Below are positions 1-7,791 of a DNA stretch of 64,000 nucleotides, piece by piece; within the stretch, counting starts at the first letter, position 1, and each line of letters opens with the position of its first letter. The notes under the pieces were generated by a model. That model did not search any database. It saw only the letters and a list, made by a program, of their open reading frames with translations, and was not told where the DNA came from. The stretch is taken from NCBI RefSeq assembly GCF_030518235.1, contig NZ_JAULSA010000013.1, forward strand, positions 62,001-126,000, read 5' to 3'. The DNA comes from Saccharibacillus sp. CPCC 101409 (GTDB taxonomy: Bacteria; Bacillota; Bacilli; Paenibacillales; Paenibacillaceae). Position numbers and translations under genes: made by a program.

Positions 1-239
1 GCATCGCCAATGGCATCGTATCCATGATGGGCGGCCTGGGCGGTTTCTTCCCGCCGATCATGCTGGCCGCGATCCACGGAGCGACCGGACAATATTCGAT
101 CGGCTTCATGCTGCTGTCGCAGGTGGCGCTAGCGAGCATGGTGCTGGTATTCTGGCTGTATTACCAGGATAAGATGCTGGCCGATTCGCTCGGACGGCAG
201 ACGGGTTCCCCGGCTCAATCGAAAATGATGAAGAAATAA
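1..239 (+). CDS. narK: C-terminal end of an MFS transporter, probably nitrate/nitrite transporter NarK (partial)
   Basis: Only the last 79 codons are inside the window; the reading frame enters at base 3. The visible part has a glycine-rich helix (SMMGGLGGFFPPIM), a loop and a final hydrophobic helix (ALASMVLVFWLYY) before a short hydrophilic tail, the usual end of a 12-helix MFS permease. The GGLGGFFPP motif resembles the signature in the second half of NarK/NasA nitrate transporters. The molybdenum cofactor genes that follow fit, since nitrate reductase needs the cofactor. The family call is moderately sure and nitrate specificity is inferred from context. A hairpin with a GCAA loop follows the stop codon. 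Confidence 0.65.
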   Translation, partial: IANGIVSMMGGLGGFFPPIMLAAIHGATGQYSIGFMLLSQVALASMVLVFWLYYQDKMLADSLGRQTGSPAQSKMMKK

Positions 240-266
240 ATCAAGCAAGCAATAATCAAGCAAACG

Positions 267-290
267 GCCGTCCGGGCAACCGGACGGCTT
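267..290 (+). terminator. Hairpin after the narK-like gene
   Basis: A perfect 9-bp stem (GCCGTCCGG / CCGGACGGC) closes on a GCAA tetraloop, followed by TTCGT. The T-run is weak, so it may be a leaky terminator or a transcript-stabilising hairpin between the transporter and moeB. Confidence 0.5.
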
Positions 291-315
291 CGTATGCAAA
301 AGGAGGAATCGAACC

Positions 316-1359
316 GTGCAACCATCGCCGGATACACCGCAAAGCGACCGTTATTCGCGCCAGGTTCTGTTCCGTCCGATCGGAAAAAGCGGGCAGATCG
401 AGCTGGGATCGGCGTCCGTGGCCGTGATCGGCTGCGGCGCGCTCGGTTCGGCGATCGCCGAGACGCTGACGCGCGCGGGCGTGGGCGAGCTGCATCTGGT
501 GGACCGCGACTATGTGGAATGGTCCAATTTGCAGCGCCAGCAGCTGTTTACGGAAAGCGACGCAAAAAGCATGACGCCGAAAGTCAAAGCGGCCGAGCGG
601 CGTCTGCTGGAGATTCGTTCCGACTTGAAGCTGCATACGGTTCTGGACGATCTGGATGCGCCTCTGATGCGCGACCTTGCGTCGCGCTGCTCGCTTGTGA
701 TGGACGCGACCGACAATTTCGAAACGCGGCTGCTGATCAACGACGCCGCGCTGGAAGCGGGAATTCCCTGGATCTACGGCGCGTGCGTCGGCGCTTCGGG
801 CACCGTGTTTCCGTTCGTGCCGGGCCGCTCGGCCTGCTTCCGCTGTCTGCTGCCGGCGCTGCCGTCGGCCAGCGACACCTGCGACACGGCCGGTATTATC
901 GGCCCGGCGGTGCAGATGACCGCGGCTATCCAATGCGCGGAAGCGCTGAAATGGCTGAGCGGAAACCGCGAAGCGCTGCGAAGCAAAGTGCATCATTTCG
1001 ATCTGTGGAGCGGAACCCAGATGGATATCGGGGTTTCGCGCATCCGCCGGGCGGATTGTCCGTCCTGCGGTCCGGTCCCGGTCTATCCCGCGCTGGTGCG
1101 CACCGCGCGCCCGGCTTACGCCGCGCTGTGCGGACGCGATACGGTGCAGGTGCTGCCCGATCCCGCGCGCCCGGTAACGCTGGACGATGCCGAGCGGATC
1201 GGCCGCCGGATGGGCGAAGACATCAAACGCACGCCGCATTTCGTACAATTCCACGCGCTCGGCGCGCGGTTTATCCTGTTCGGCAACGGTCGGCTGCTGA
1301 TCCACGGCACGGGAAGCGTGGACGAAGGACGCAGGCTGCACCGGAAGCTGTTTGGGTAA
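316..1359 (+). CDS. moeB: MoeB/ThiF-family adenylyltransferase (molybdopterin synthase sulfurylase)
   Basis: This enzyme should adenylate the C-terminal glycine of MoaD so that it can be sulfurated for molybdopterin synthesis; ThiS is the alternative partner. The 347-residue protein has the nucleotide-binding motif VAVIGCGALGSAIAE near residue 35, the acidic VDRDYVEWSNLQRQ segment, and two CxxC zinc pairs (CFRC and CPSC) typical of MoeB/ThiF. The C-terminal 80 residues are not a rhodanese domain. The start is GTG with AGGAGG nine bases upstream. It is the first gene of the cofactor cluster and is followed 49 bases later by moaB. moaD (5249) encodes the expected protein substrate. Confidence 0.9.
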   Translation: MQPSPDTPQSDRYSRQVLFRPIGKSGQIELGSASVAVIGCGALGSAIAETLTRAGVGELHLVDRDYVEWSNLQRQQLFTESDAKSMTPKVKAAERRLLEIRSDLKLHTVLDDLDAPLMRDLASRCSLVMDATDNFETRLLINDAALEAGIPWIYGACVGASGTVFPFVPGRSACFRCLLPALPSASDTCDTAGIIGPAVQMTAAIQCAEALKWLSGNREALRSKVHHFDLWSGTQMDIGVSRIRRADCPSCGPVPVYPALVRTARPAYAALCGRDTVQVLPDPARPVTLDDAERIGRRMGEDIKRTPHFVQFHALGARFILFGNGRLLIHGTGSVDEGRRLHRKLFG

Positions 1360-1408
1360 AGATAAAGAGAAAGAGAACAGCGACGGATGAGACGAGGAGG
1401 CGGAAAGG

Positions 1409-1978
1409 ATGAAAGAAAATGCTGCGGGCGCGCCGGAGATTCACGTATCGGAAGCCGCGCTGCGAGCGGAAGAAGACCAGGCGCCAATCGGGGTCGGCGC
1501 CAATATCCGGCTGGCCGTGCTGACGATCAGCGATACGCGCACCAAAGAAACGGACCGCAGCGGCCGCGCGATCCTGGAGCTGGCGGAAGAAGACGGGCTT
1601 GAGATCGCGGAATATGCGATCTGCGTGGACGATTCGGAAGCGATCTACTCCATCGTCGCGGGCTGGCTGCTGCGTCCCGAGATCGACGCCGTCGTCACGA
1701 CCGGCGGCACCGGGATCGCCAAGCGCGACGTCACGCTCGAAGCCGTCCGGCCCTTGTTCGAGAAAGAGATCGCCGGCTTCGGCGAATTGTTCCGTTATCT
1801 GAGCTTTGCCGAGGATGTCGGCACCAAGGCCGTGCTCAGCCGCGCCGCCGCCGGTTCCGCCAAGGACAAAGCGCTGTTCGTCCTGCCGGGTTCCACCGGC
1901 GCCGTGACGCTGGCGATGAAACGCATCATCCTGCCGGAAATCCGGCATATCGTGCACGAGCTGACGAAGCATCTTTAA
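1409..1978 (+). CDS. moaB: MoaB/MogA-type molybdopterin adenylyltransferase
   Basis: It is predicted to adenylate molybdopterin ahead of molybdate insertion by MoeA. The MoCF-binding core is clear: LAVLTISDTRTKETDRSG near residue 35, VVTTGGTGIAKRDVTLEAV near residue 95, and LFVLPGSTGAVTLAM near residue 155. At 189 residues it is slightly longer than usual because of an N-terminal extension of about 30 residues. The ATG is preceded by GAGGAGGCGGAAAGG. It probably shares a transcript with moeB and ends convergently against moaC, with the four-copy dyad array between them. Confidence 0.9.
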   Translation: MKENAAGAPEIHVSEAALRAEEDQAPIGVGANIRLAVLTISDTRTKETDRSGRAILELAEEDGLEIAEYAICVDDSEAIYSIVAGWLLRPEIDAVVTTGGTGIAKRDVTLEAVRPLFEKEIAGFGELFRYLSFAEDVGTKAVLSRAAAGSAKDKALFVLPGSTGAVTLAMKRIILPEIRHIVHELTKHL

Positions 1979-2032
1979 ACCTGAATATTCATGCAAAAAA
2001 AGAGCGGCGCGAGAGTGAGCGTGCGAAGAAAT

Positions 2033-2222
2033 GCAACAAATGTTGCATATCGGCATCATTTTCAAAGAAAACACTTTGAAGAGCAACAAATATTGCATAT
2101 CCGCATCATTTTTTGTGTATTTCGACTTTTAGAGTGAAAAAAAGCCGAAAATGATGCAGGTTCGCAACATTATCGGCTGTATCGTCTCTTTTTCGATAAA
2201 AATGATGCATTTTTGCAATATT
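2033..2222. repeat. Four-copy dyad array between moaB and moaC
   Basis: Four copies of AATRTTGC-N6-GCATCATTTT lie at 2039-2062 and 2089-2112 (top-strand orientation) and at 2148-2171 and 2199-2222 (reverse). Spacing is 50 bp in the first pair and 51 bp in the second. The two forward copies share a longer block that begins GCAACAAATRTTGC at 2033 and 2083. Each unit is an imperfect palindrome, ATGWTGC-N6-GCAWCAT, as expected for a dimeric DNA-binding protein. Because the pairs face each other, a transcript from either side could also fold into long stems (copy 2 with 3, copy 1 with 4). The array lies at the 3' ends of two convergent genes, which is odd for an operator. Function is unknown. Confidence 0.8.
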
Positions 2223-2226
2223 CCGC

Positions 2227-2718
2227 TCAACCCTCCCGCGAATAATCGCCGGATTTGCCGCCGGTTTTCTCCAGCAGCATCGTCGGCCCGATCACCATAT
2301 CCTTGCCGGCGGCTTTGCACATATCGTAGATCGTCAGCGCCGCGGCGCTGGCGGCGGTCAAAGCTTCCATCTCTACGCCGGTCGGTCCTTTGGTCCGCAC
2401 CGTGGCGTACAGGAACACTTCGTAAGAGGAAGACTCTTCGTCGACCTTCCATTCGAATTCGATATCGACGCCGCTGAGCATCAGCGGGTGGCACATCGGA
2501 ATAATCTGCGCCGTATTCTTGGCGGCCATGATCCCCGCGACCTGGGCGACGGCAAGCACATCGCCTTTTTTGTTGCCTCCCTCGCGGATCTGGCGGTAGA
2601 TGACTTCGTTCACACGCACGGAAGTCGCCGCGCGGGCGGTGCGCACCGTTTCGTTTTTCTCCGAAACGTCGACCATACGGGCGCGTCCCTGTTCGTTAAA
2701 ATGGGTCAATTCGGACAC
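2227..2718 (-). CDS. moaC: Cyclic pyranopterin monophosphate synthase MoaC
   Basis: MoaC converts the MoaA product (3',8-cyclo-dihydro-GTP) to cyclic pyranopterin monophosphate, the precursor of molybdopterin. The family signature is unmistakable: [18 protein letters not shown] at the start, [14 protein letters not shown] in the middle, [20 protein letters not shown], and a [14 protein letters not shown] end. I chose the GTG at 2718 because GAAGGG lies nine bases upstream of it; the ATG at 2727 would abut that site with no spacing. The gene runs opposite to all other cofactor genes and is divergent from moeA, with 84 bases between the two starts. Confidence 0.92.
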   Translation of the reverse strand: MSELTHFNEQGRARMVDVSEKNETVRTARAATSVRVNEVIYRQIREGGNKKGDVLAVAQVAGIMAAKNTAQIIPMCHPLMLSGVDIEFEWKVDEESSSYEVFLYATVRTKGPTGVEMEALTAASAAALTIYDMCKAAGKDMVIGPTMLLEKTGGKSGDYSREG

Positions 2719-2802
2719 AGCGATCATCCCTTCGTGGGTTCAAGATAAAGAAAGTATACCATGTATACCAAGCAGATCACCAGAAAAGGAGTTCCTCTCA
2801 AA

Positions 2803-4089
2803 ATGGTCGAAATCAGAAATCCCATTCCCGTAAGCGAAGCGATTGAACGGGTGCAGGCGGAAGCGCGCCGCCTCGGCAGCGAGATTGTTCCGCTGGAAGA
2901 AGCTTACGGCCGCATCCTTGCGCAGCCGCTGCTCGCGGTCCACGACGTTCCGTCGTTCGACCGTTCGCCGTACGACGGCTTCGCGATCCGGGCCGAAGAT
3001 TCGGCCGGCGCGTCGGGCGACAACCGGGTCGCTTTTACCGTCGTCGATCATATCGGCGCCGGCGCCGTCTCGGGCAAAATCATCGGACCGAACGAAGCGG
3101 TCCGGATCATGACCGGCGCCCAGCTGCCCGAAGGCGCGGACGCCGTCGCGATGCTGGAGCAGACGCAGGCGGCCGGCGCGCCGGAACAAACCGGCGGAGT
3201 GAACGGCAAAACGATAGGCGTTTCCTTCACGATCCGCAAAGCGTTTACTCCCGGGGAGAACGTCTCGTTCCGGGGCGAAGACATGCGGCAGGGCGAAGAA
3301 GTGCTGCCTGCCGGAAGTCTGGTCCATCCCGGAACGGTCGCGCTGCTGGCGACGTTCGGCTGCAACCGGGTCGAAGTTGCGAAGCTGCCGGTAGTCGGCG
3401 TGCTGGCTACCGGCACGGAACTGCTGGAAGCCGGAGTCCCGCTTGAGCCTGGCAAGATCCGCAACAGCAACGGCCCGATGATCGCCGCCCAGCTGCGGCG
3501 AATGGGCATATCCGCCCGGATGTACGCGGCGGCGGCCGACCGGCTGGACGATATGCTGGACACGGTCCGGCGGGCGCTGAACGAATGCGACTGCCTGATT
3601 ACGACCGGCGGCGTGTCGGTGGGCGATTTCGATCTGCTGCCCGCCGTATACGAGCGGCTCGGCGCGACCGTATTGTTCAACAAAGTCGCGATGCGTCCCG
3701 GCAGCGTAACAACGGTTGCCGCCTTGGACGGCCGGTATTTGTTCGGCCTGTCCGGCAATCCGTCGGCCTGCTATACCGGCTTCGAGCTGTTTGCCCGCCC
3801 GGCGCTGCTGCGTATGATGGGCGCGCAGCGGGTGTATCCGCTTCATACGCGCGCGAAGCTGGCCGAAGACTTTGCCAAAGCCAATCCGTTTGCAAGATTT
3901 ATCCGGGCGGTGTACGACGGAGAATCCGTTCGTCCCGCCGGCTTCAATAAATCCAACGCCGTCTCGTCGATCGGGCGGGCCAACGCGCTGCTTGTACTGC
4001 CGGGCGGCACGCGCGGATTCCAAACGGGCGACATCGTCGACGTGCTGCTGCCCGGCATGGAGGAAGGCTCGGCGGAGTGGACGCTGTGA
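2803..4089 (+). CDS. moeA: Molybdopterin molybdenumtransferase MoeA
   Basis: MoeA inserts molybdate into adenylated molybdopterin. Visible landmarks of the 428-residue protein are the N-terminal PVSEAIERVQ helix, DVPSFDRSPYDGFAIR, the RIMTGAQLPEGADAVAM motif, TGTELLE, the MoCF motif CLITTGGVSVGDFDLLP, and LSGNPSACYTGFELFARPAL near the C terminus. The start at 2803 is favoured by AAAGGAG eleven bases upstream; an in-frame ATG at 2761 has no ribosome binding site. It begins a six-gene operon in which mobB overlaps its 3' end by 13 bases. No promoter with good consensus was recognised in the gap to moaC. Confidence 0.93.
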   Translation: MVEIRNPIPVSEAIERVQAEARRLGSEIVPLEEAYGRILAQPLLAVHDVPSFDRSPYDGFAIRAEDSAGASGDNRVAFTVVDHIGAGAVSGKIIGPNEAVRIMTGAQLPEGADAVAMLEQTQAAGAPEQTGGVNGKTIGVSFTIRKAFTPGENVSFRGEDMRQGEEVLPAGSLVHPGTVALLATFGCNRVEVAKLPVVGVLATGTELLEAGVPLEPGKIRNSNGPMIAAQLRRMGISARMYAAAADRLDDMLDTVRRALNECDCLITTGGVSVGDFDLLPAVYERLGATVLFNKVAMRPGSVTTVAALDGRYLFGLSGNPSACYTGFELFARPALLRMMGAQRVYPLHTRAKLAEDFAKANPFARFIRAVYDGESVRPAGFNKSNAVSSIGRANALLVLPGGTRGFQTGDIVDVLLPGMEEGSAEWTL

Positions 4090-4772
4090 ACGGGGCGGCG
4101 GCGAACGACTTGTCTCCGCGCGATCCGGATCGTTCCGGGAAGCCGCTGTCCGCGGCGCAGAACGAACAAGCATTGTCGCCGCGCGTAGACGTCGCCCCGC
4201 AGGCGAAACAAGGCGTCGAAGGAGCCTCCGTGCCGCGCCTGCTCCAGGTTGTAGGCTTTAAGAACAGCGGCAAAACGACGCTGACCGAAAAGCTGCTGCG
4301 GCTGGCCGCGGCGCGCGGACTTCGGGCGTCCGCGATCAAGCACCACGGGCACGGCGGAGCGCCCGATCTTCCGCCGGCAGGCACCGATGCGTCCCGCTTC
4401 TTCGAAGCGGGCGCCGCGAGCTCGCTTGTGAGCGGCGGCGGCATCGTGCTGCTGCAGGGCCGCCAGGCCGGCGAAGCGGGCGGCGAGCTCGCCGCGCTGA
4501 TCTCGCTGAGCGCGGCTTACGCGCGTCCCGATCTGATTCTGATCGAGGGCTTCAAGGAAGAGCGGCACGACAAGATCGTGCTGGTCCGCTCCGAAGAAGA
4601 CTGGCCCGGGCTGCGCGGCCTGGCGAATATCCGGCTGGTTGCGGCAGCCGGCCGGGAACTGGCGGCGCGGCTGCCGCGCGGCGGTGCTCCGGTGCTGGCC
4701 CGCGAAGAAGACGAAGCCGTCGCGGACTGGTTTGCGAACTGGCTGGAAGGAGAAAGCGATGAAAGCTTATGA
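4077..4772 (+). CDS. mobB: MobB, molybdopterin-guanine dinucleotide biosynthesis GTPase-like protein
   Basis: MobB is a P-loop nucleotide-binding accessory protein that helps MobA attach GMP to the molybdenum cofactor. The P-loop GFKNSGKTTLTEK lies near residues 60-72, followed by the IKHHGHGG segment and the LILIEGFKEE Walker B-like strand, all diagnostic for MobB. About 55 residues of low-complexity, polar sequence precede the domain, so translation may begin further in; the GTG at 4077 or the GTG at 4086 are candidates. The gene overlaps moeA by 13 bases and moaE by 14 bases, which implies translational coupling. Confidence 0.88.
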   Translation: MDAVNGAAANDLSPRDPDRSGKPLSAAQNEQALSPRVDVAPQAKQGVEGASVPRLLQVVGFKNSGKTTLTEKLLRLAAARGLRASAIKHHGHGGAPDLPPAGTDASRFFEAGAASSLVSGGGIVLLQGRQAGEAGGELAALISLSAAYARPDLILIEGFKEERHDKIVLVRSEEDWPGLRGLANIRLVAAAGRELAARLPRGGAPVLAREEDEAVADWFANWLEGESDESL

Positions 4773-5217
4773 GATCGTAACGGAGCCGATCGATCCGCAG
4801 AAATACGCGGATTACGTGCTGCGTCCGGAGGCGGGCGCGGTTACGCTGTTTACCGGCCATGTGCGCGAATGGACGAAGGGAGTCCGGACGCTGTATCTGG
4901 CTTACGAAGCTTATGTGCCGATGGCCGAGAAGACGCTGAGGCAGATCGGCGAAGAAATGGAAGCAAAGTGGCCGGGCACGCGCGCGTCGATCGCCCACCG
5001 GATCGGGGAACTTGCGATCGGCGAGATCGCGGTCGTGATCGCCGTTTCGTCGCCTCACCGCAAAGACGCTTACGAAGCGAACGAATACGCGATCGAACGG
5101 ATCAAGGAACTCGTGCCGATCTGGAAAAAAGAAATCTGGGAAGACGGGACGGAATGGATCGGGGACCAGCGCAAAAAGCCGGATGTCCCGGCGGCCGATT
5201 CCGGCGCAAACGAATAA
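4759..5217 (+). CDS. moaE: Molybdopterin synthase large (catalytic) subunit MoaE
   Basis: MoaE with thiocarboxylated MoaD forms molybdopterin synthase, which adds the dithiolene sulfurs. The 152-residue protein shows GAVTLFTGHVREWTKG, LAYEAYVPMAEKTL, RIGELAIGEIAVVIAVSSPHRKDAYEA, and the ELVPIWKKEIWEDG motif that carries the catalytic lysines. The ATG at 4759 lies inside the 3' end of mobB, with GGAAGGAG a few bases upstream. moaD follows after 31 bases. About ten extra polar residues at the C terminus (KKPDVPAADSGANE) are not part of the core. Confidence 0.93.
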   Translation: MKAYEIVTEPIDPQKYADYVLRPEAGAVTLFTGHVREWTKGVRTLYLAYEAYVPMAEKTLRQIGEEMEAKWPGTRASIAHRIGELAIGEIAVVIAVSSPHRKDAYEANEYAIERIKELVPIWKKEIWEDGTEWIGDQRKKPDVPAADSGANE

Positions 5218-5248
5218 AAAAGAAAACGCATGGCGGAGGGGAACGCTT

Positions 5249-5482
5249 ATGATTACGATCTTTTATTTCGCCGGACTGCGCGAGGCGGCGGGAGTCCCGC
5301 AGGAACAGGCCGAGCTTGACGGCCGCACCGTGGGCGAGCTGCTGGAATGGATCGGCGGCAAATATCCGCATCTGCCGCTGGATGCGGTGCGCGTTGCGGT
5401 TAATGAAGAATACGCGCTGCCCGAAGACGTGCTGCGGCAAGGCGATACGGCGGCGCTGATTCCGCCGGTCAGCGGCGGATGA
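5249..5482 (+). CDS. moaD: Molybdopterin synthase sulfur carrier subunit MoaD
   Basis: MoaD is the ubiquitin-like sulfur carrier of molybdopterin synthase. The 77-residue protein starts ITIFYFAGLREAAG, has the DGRTVGELLEWI helix region, and ends PPVSGG; the terminal Gly-Gly is the site of adenylation by MoeB and thiocarboxylation. GGAGGGG precedes the ATG by eight bases. Its stop codon overlaps the mobA start in an ATGA arrangement, as in tightly coupled operons. Confidence 0.93.
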   Translation: MITIFYFAGLREAAGVPQEQAELDGRTVGELLEWIGGKYPHLPLDAVRVAVNEEYALPEDVLRQGDTAALIPPVSGG

Positions 5483-6099
5483 CGCAGCGCCGTTTCGACA
5501 GCGCGGGTGACGCGCCGCGCGGACGCACCACGACCGCCATCCTGCTCGCGGGCGGCCTGTCGCGCCGTTTCGGCTCGCCCAAGGCGTTCGCCCGGCTGGA
5601 CGGGCCGGACGGCCGCATGTTCTACGAGCGCGCGCTGGATGCGCTCGGAGCGGTCTGCGGCGGCATCGTCGTCGCGGCGAGCGCTGATCTGGCGGACCGC
5701 TTTCCGCCGGAGCTGGAGGTGCTTCCCGATCTGCCGCATATCGCCGGCAAAGGGCCGCTGGCCGGCATCTGCACGGCGATGCGCCGCCGCCCCGGCGGCC
5801 GCTACCTGGTGATGCCGTGCGATATGCCGCTGGTCGGGCCGGAGCAGATCCGGCGGCTGGACGAACTGGCCGAAGACTTCGAGCACGCGGACGTTGCAGC
5901 CGTACGCGGCGCGGAAGCGGATATTCCGCTGCTCAGCGTCTGGCGGCGCGATCTGTCCGATCTGTTGGAAGACCGAATTCTCGGCGACCGGCTCGGCGTC
6001 ATGAAGCTGCTGTCGGAGCTGAACACGCAGTGGCTCGATGCCGGACTGATCCATACGGACGAGCGCGTTTTTCGCAATTTCAATACACCGCGGGAATAA
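5479..6099 (+). CDS. mobA: Molybdenum cofactor guanylyltransferase MobA
   Basis: MobA transfers GMP from GTP to the molybdenum cofactor to make the dinucleotide form used by DMSO-reductase-family enzymes such as nitrate reductase. The nucleotidyltransferase motif [20 protein letters not shown] is at residues 15-34 and the metal-binding VMPCDMPLV at about residues 112-120. At 206 residues it is of normal length. The start overlaps the moaD stop by four bases. Presence of mobA with mobB suggests the host makes a guanine dinucleotide cofactor, consistent with the nitrate-transporter-like gene at the left edge. Confidence 0.9.
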   Translation: MTQRRFDSAGDAPRGRTTTAILLAGGLSRRFGSPKAFARLDGPDGRMFYERALDALGAVCGGIVVAASADLADRFPPELEVLPDLPHIAGKGPLAGICTAMRRRPGGRYLVMPCDMPLVGPEQIRRLDELAEDFEHADVAAVRGAEADIPLLSVWRRDLSDLLEDRILGDRLGVMKLLSELNTQWLDAGLIHTDERVFRNFNTPRE

Positions 6100-6140
6100 A
6101 CGATGGAAATAAACGATTTTTGCGGAAAGGAGACAAGAGC

Positions 6141-7157
6141 ATGACGATCCAAACGCCGCACGACCGGCTCAATCGGCCGATTCGCGATCTGCGCATATCC
6201 GTCACGGACCGCTGCAATTTTCGCTGTTCGTACTGCATGCCCAAAGAAATCTTCGGCGACGACTATGAATTTATGCCGAAGGGGGAGCTGCTGACTTTCG
6301 AGGAAATCGAGCGGCTGACCACACTGTTCGCTTCGATCGGGGTGAAGAAAATCCGGCTGACCGGTGGGGAACCTTTGCTGCGACGCGGCATGCCCGATCT
6401 CGTATCGCGCATCCTGCGGGTGGAAGGCGTGGAAGACGTGGGCCTGACGACCAACGGCCTGCTGCTCGGCGCCCAGGCGCAGCCGCTGCATGACGCGGGA
6501 CTCCGGCGCCTGAACGTCAGTCTGGACGCGCTGGACCCCGAATTGTTCGGGCGGTTGAACGGCCGGGGCATCGAATCGGGCCAAATCCTGAAGCAGATCG
6601 ATACGGCTCTTGAAACGGGCTTCGAGGTCAAAGTAAACATGGTGGTGCAAAAAGGCGTCAACGATGCGGAAATTCTGCCGATGGCCGCTTATTTCAAAGA
6701 ACGGGGTATCACCCTGCGTTTTATCGAATTTATGGATGTGGGCAACGACAACGGCTGGAGTTTCAAGAAAGTCGTCACCAAAAAAGAAATCTACGAACGT
6801 CTGCGGGCCGTTTACGAGCTGGAACCCGTAGAACCGGATTATTTCGGCGAAGTCGCTTCGCGCTACCGGTACAAAAACACACAGTCCGAAGTCGGCTTTA
6901 TCACGTCGGTATCGGAATCGTTCTGCTCCTCCTGCACAAGAGCGAGACTGTCTTCCAACGGCATTTTCTATACCTGTTTGTTCGCATCGAAAGGCTTCGA
7001 TCTCCGGGCGCTGCTGCGCGGCGGAGCTTCGGACGCAGAAATTCTCGACGCCATCATCGACGTGTGGGAGCGCCGCGCGGACCGTTATTCCGACGAGCGC
7101 ACCGAACAGACGGCCAAAAATCGGAAAAAGATCAATATGTCGTATATCGGCGGATGA
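6141..7157 (+). CDS. moaA: GTP 3',8-cyclase MoaA (radical SAM)
   Basis: MoaA carries out the first step of cofactor synthesis, the radical SAM cyclisation of GTP. The 338-residue protein has the N-terminal 4Fe-4S motif CNFRCSYC (Cys25, Cys29, Cys32), the GGEPLLRR motif that contacts SAM, and the C-terminal substrate-binding cluster [13 protein letters not shown] with Cys262, Cys265 and Cys279. The C terminus ends NMSYIGG; the final Gly-Gly tail is needed for activity in known MoaA. The ATG is preceded by AAAGGAG nine bases away. It is the last gene of the moeA operon and is followed by the first copy of the interspersed element. Confidence 0.95.
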   Translation: MTIQTPHDRLNRPIRDLRISVTDRCNFRCSYCMPKEIFGDDYEFMPKGELLTFEEIERLTTLFASIGVKKIRLTGGEPLLRRGMPDLVSRILRVEGVEDVGLTTNGLLLGAQAQPLHDAGLRRLNVSLDALDPELFGRLNGRGIESGQILKQIDTALETGFEVKVNMVVQKGVNDAEILPMAAYFKERGITLRFIEFMDVGNDNGWSFKKVVTKKEIYERLRAVYELEPVEPDYFGEVASRYRYKNTQSEVGFITSVSESFCSSCTRARLSSNGIFYTCLFASKGFDLRALLRGGASDAEILDAIIDVWERRADRYSDERTEQTAKNRKKINMSYIGG

Positions 7158-7187
7158 TTGAGAATAGATACAGCCTGAAAATTAGAT

Positions 7188-7506
7188 TGTCGAGAAACGG
7201 TTTGATGTAAACCTGAAAGGTAGATTCGATTGGAATGAAAAGTCGGGGAAAGGGCTGAAGAACCGAAGCGAGCGGCAGGAAGAATCTAAATAGCTGCATA
7301 TATGCCCTTATTCAGGCTTAATCTTACGTTTTCGGGCAAATAACTGCACTGATACATCTATTTCGAGCTTTTCCGCTTCGATTAGGCATTGGGCTGCCGA
7401 ATAGCTGCACCTGCGTCGCTATTTGAAGAAATCGAAGGGTTTCGCCCAAAATAAGTGTACCTGTGCCGCTATTTTCCGTTGGGAACCCTGCCCCGCTTTT
7501 TCGACA
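7188..7506 (+). repeat. Interspersed element, copy 1 (MITE-like, 319 bp)
   Basis: This block aligns end to end with 24355-24685 and 62378-62697. It begins TGTCGAGAAA and ends TTTTTCGACA, an inverted terminal repeat with one mismatch here and none in the other copies. Inside are four related units near 7288, 7338, 7399 and 7449 (consensus AAATARCTGCA then CTATTT), each able to form a small AATAGC/GCTATT hairpin. No reading frame is conserved among the copies, so it is noncoding. It is flanked by the 12-bp direct repeat CAGCCTGAAAAT at 7171-7182 and 7505-7516. It lies between moaA and its terminator. Confidence 0.85.
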
Positions 7507-7511
7507 GCCTG

Positions 7512-7542
7512 AAAATCTTCGTTTTTAAAACGAAGATTTTTT
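7512..7542 (+). terminator. Rho-independent terminator downstream of moaA and element copy 1
   Basis: A stem AAAATCTTCG / CGAAGATTTT is followed by a run of T residues. It would end transcripts from the molybdenum cofactor operon that read through the interspersed element. Confidence 0.75.
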
Positions 7543-7791
7543 GCGTTTTCAATAAAAAATTTCGTAACCGTTAAAAATACAGAAAATCCCTTCAACCATG
7601 CGGCATTTCAAGAAAAAAAGTGCGATGAATCTTTATTTAAATATATGGAAAAAGAAGAGAAAACTAAAATTAGTGTTTCAATCCAACTATTTTTTCTTAA
7701 ATATTATAAGTGTAATTATTTAGTATATTTATTTATATTGGGTTTGGAGATTTAAAAAACAAAATTTTCTTAATTCAAGGAGGAAGATTGT
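7543..7791. other. AT-rich leader upstream of the secreted protein gene
   Basis: This stretch is strikingly AT-rich compared with the surrounding GC-rich DNA and contains no reading frame. It ends in AAGGAGGAAG, the ribosome binding site of the gene at 7792. Several TATAAT-like hexamers are present, so a promoter is likely, but I cannot choose one. Confidence 0.5.

Noticed and set aside
2033-2222. CRISPR-like array
   Set aside because: Only four units, half of them reversed, with spacing sequence that is not unique-spacer-like and no cas gene in the window.
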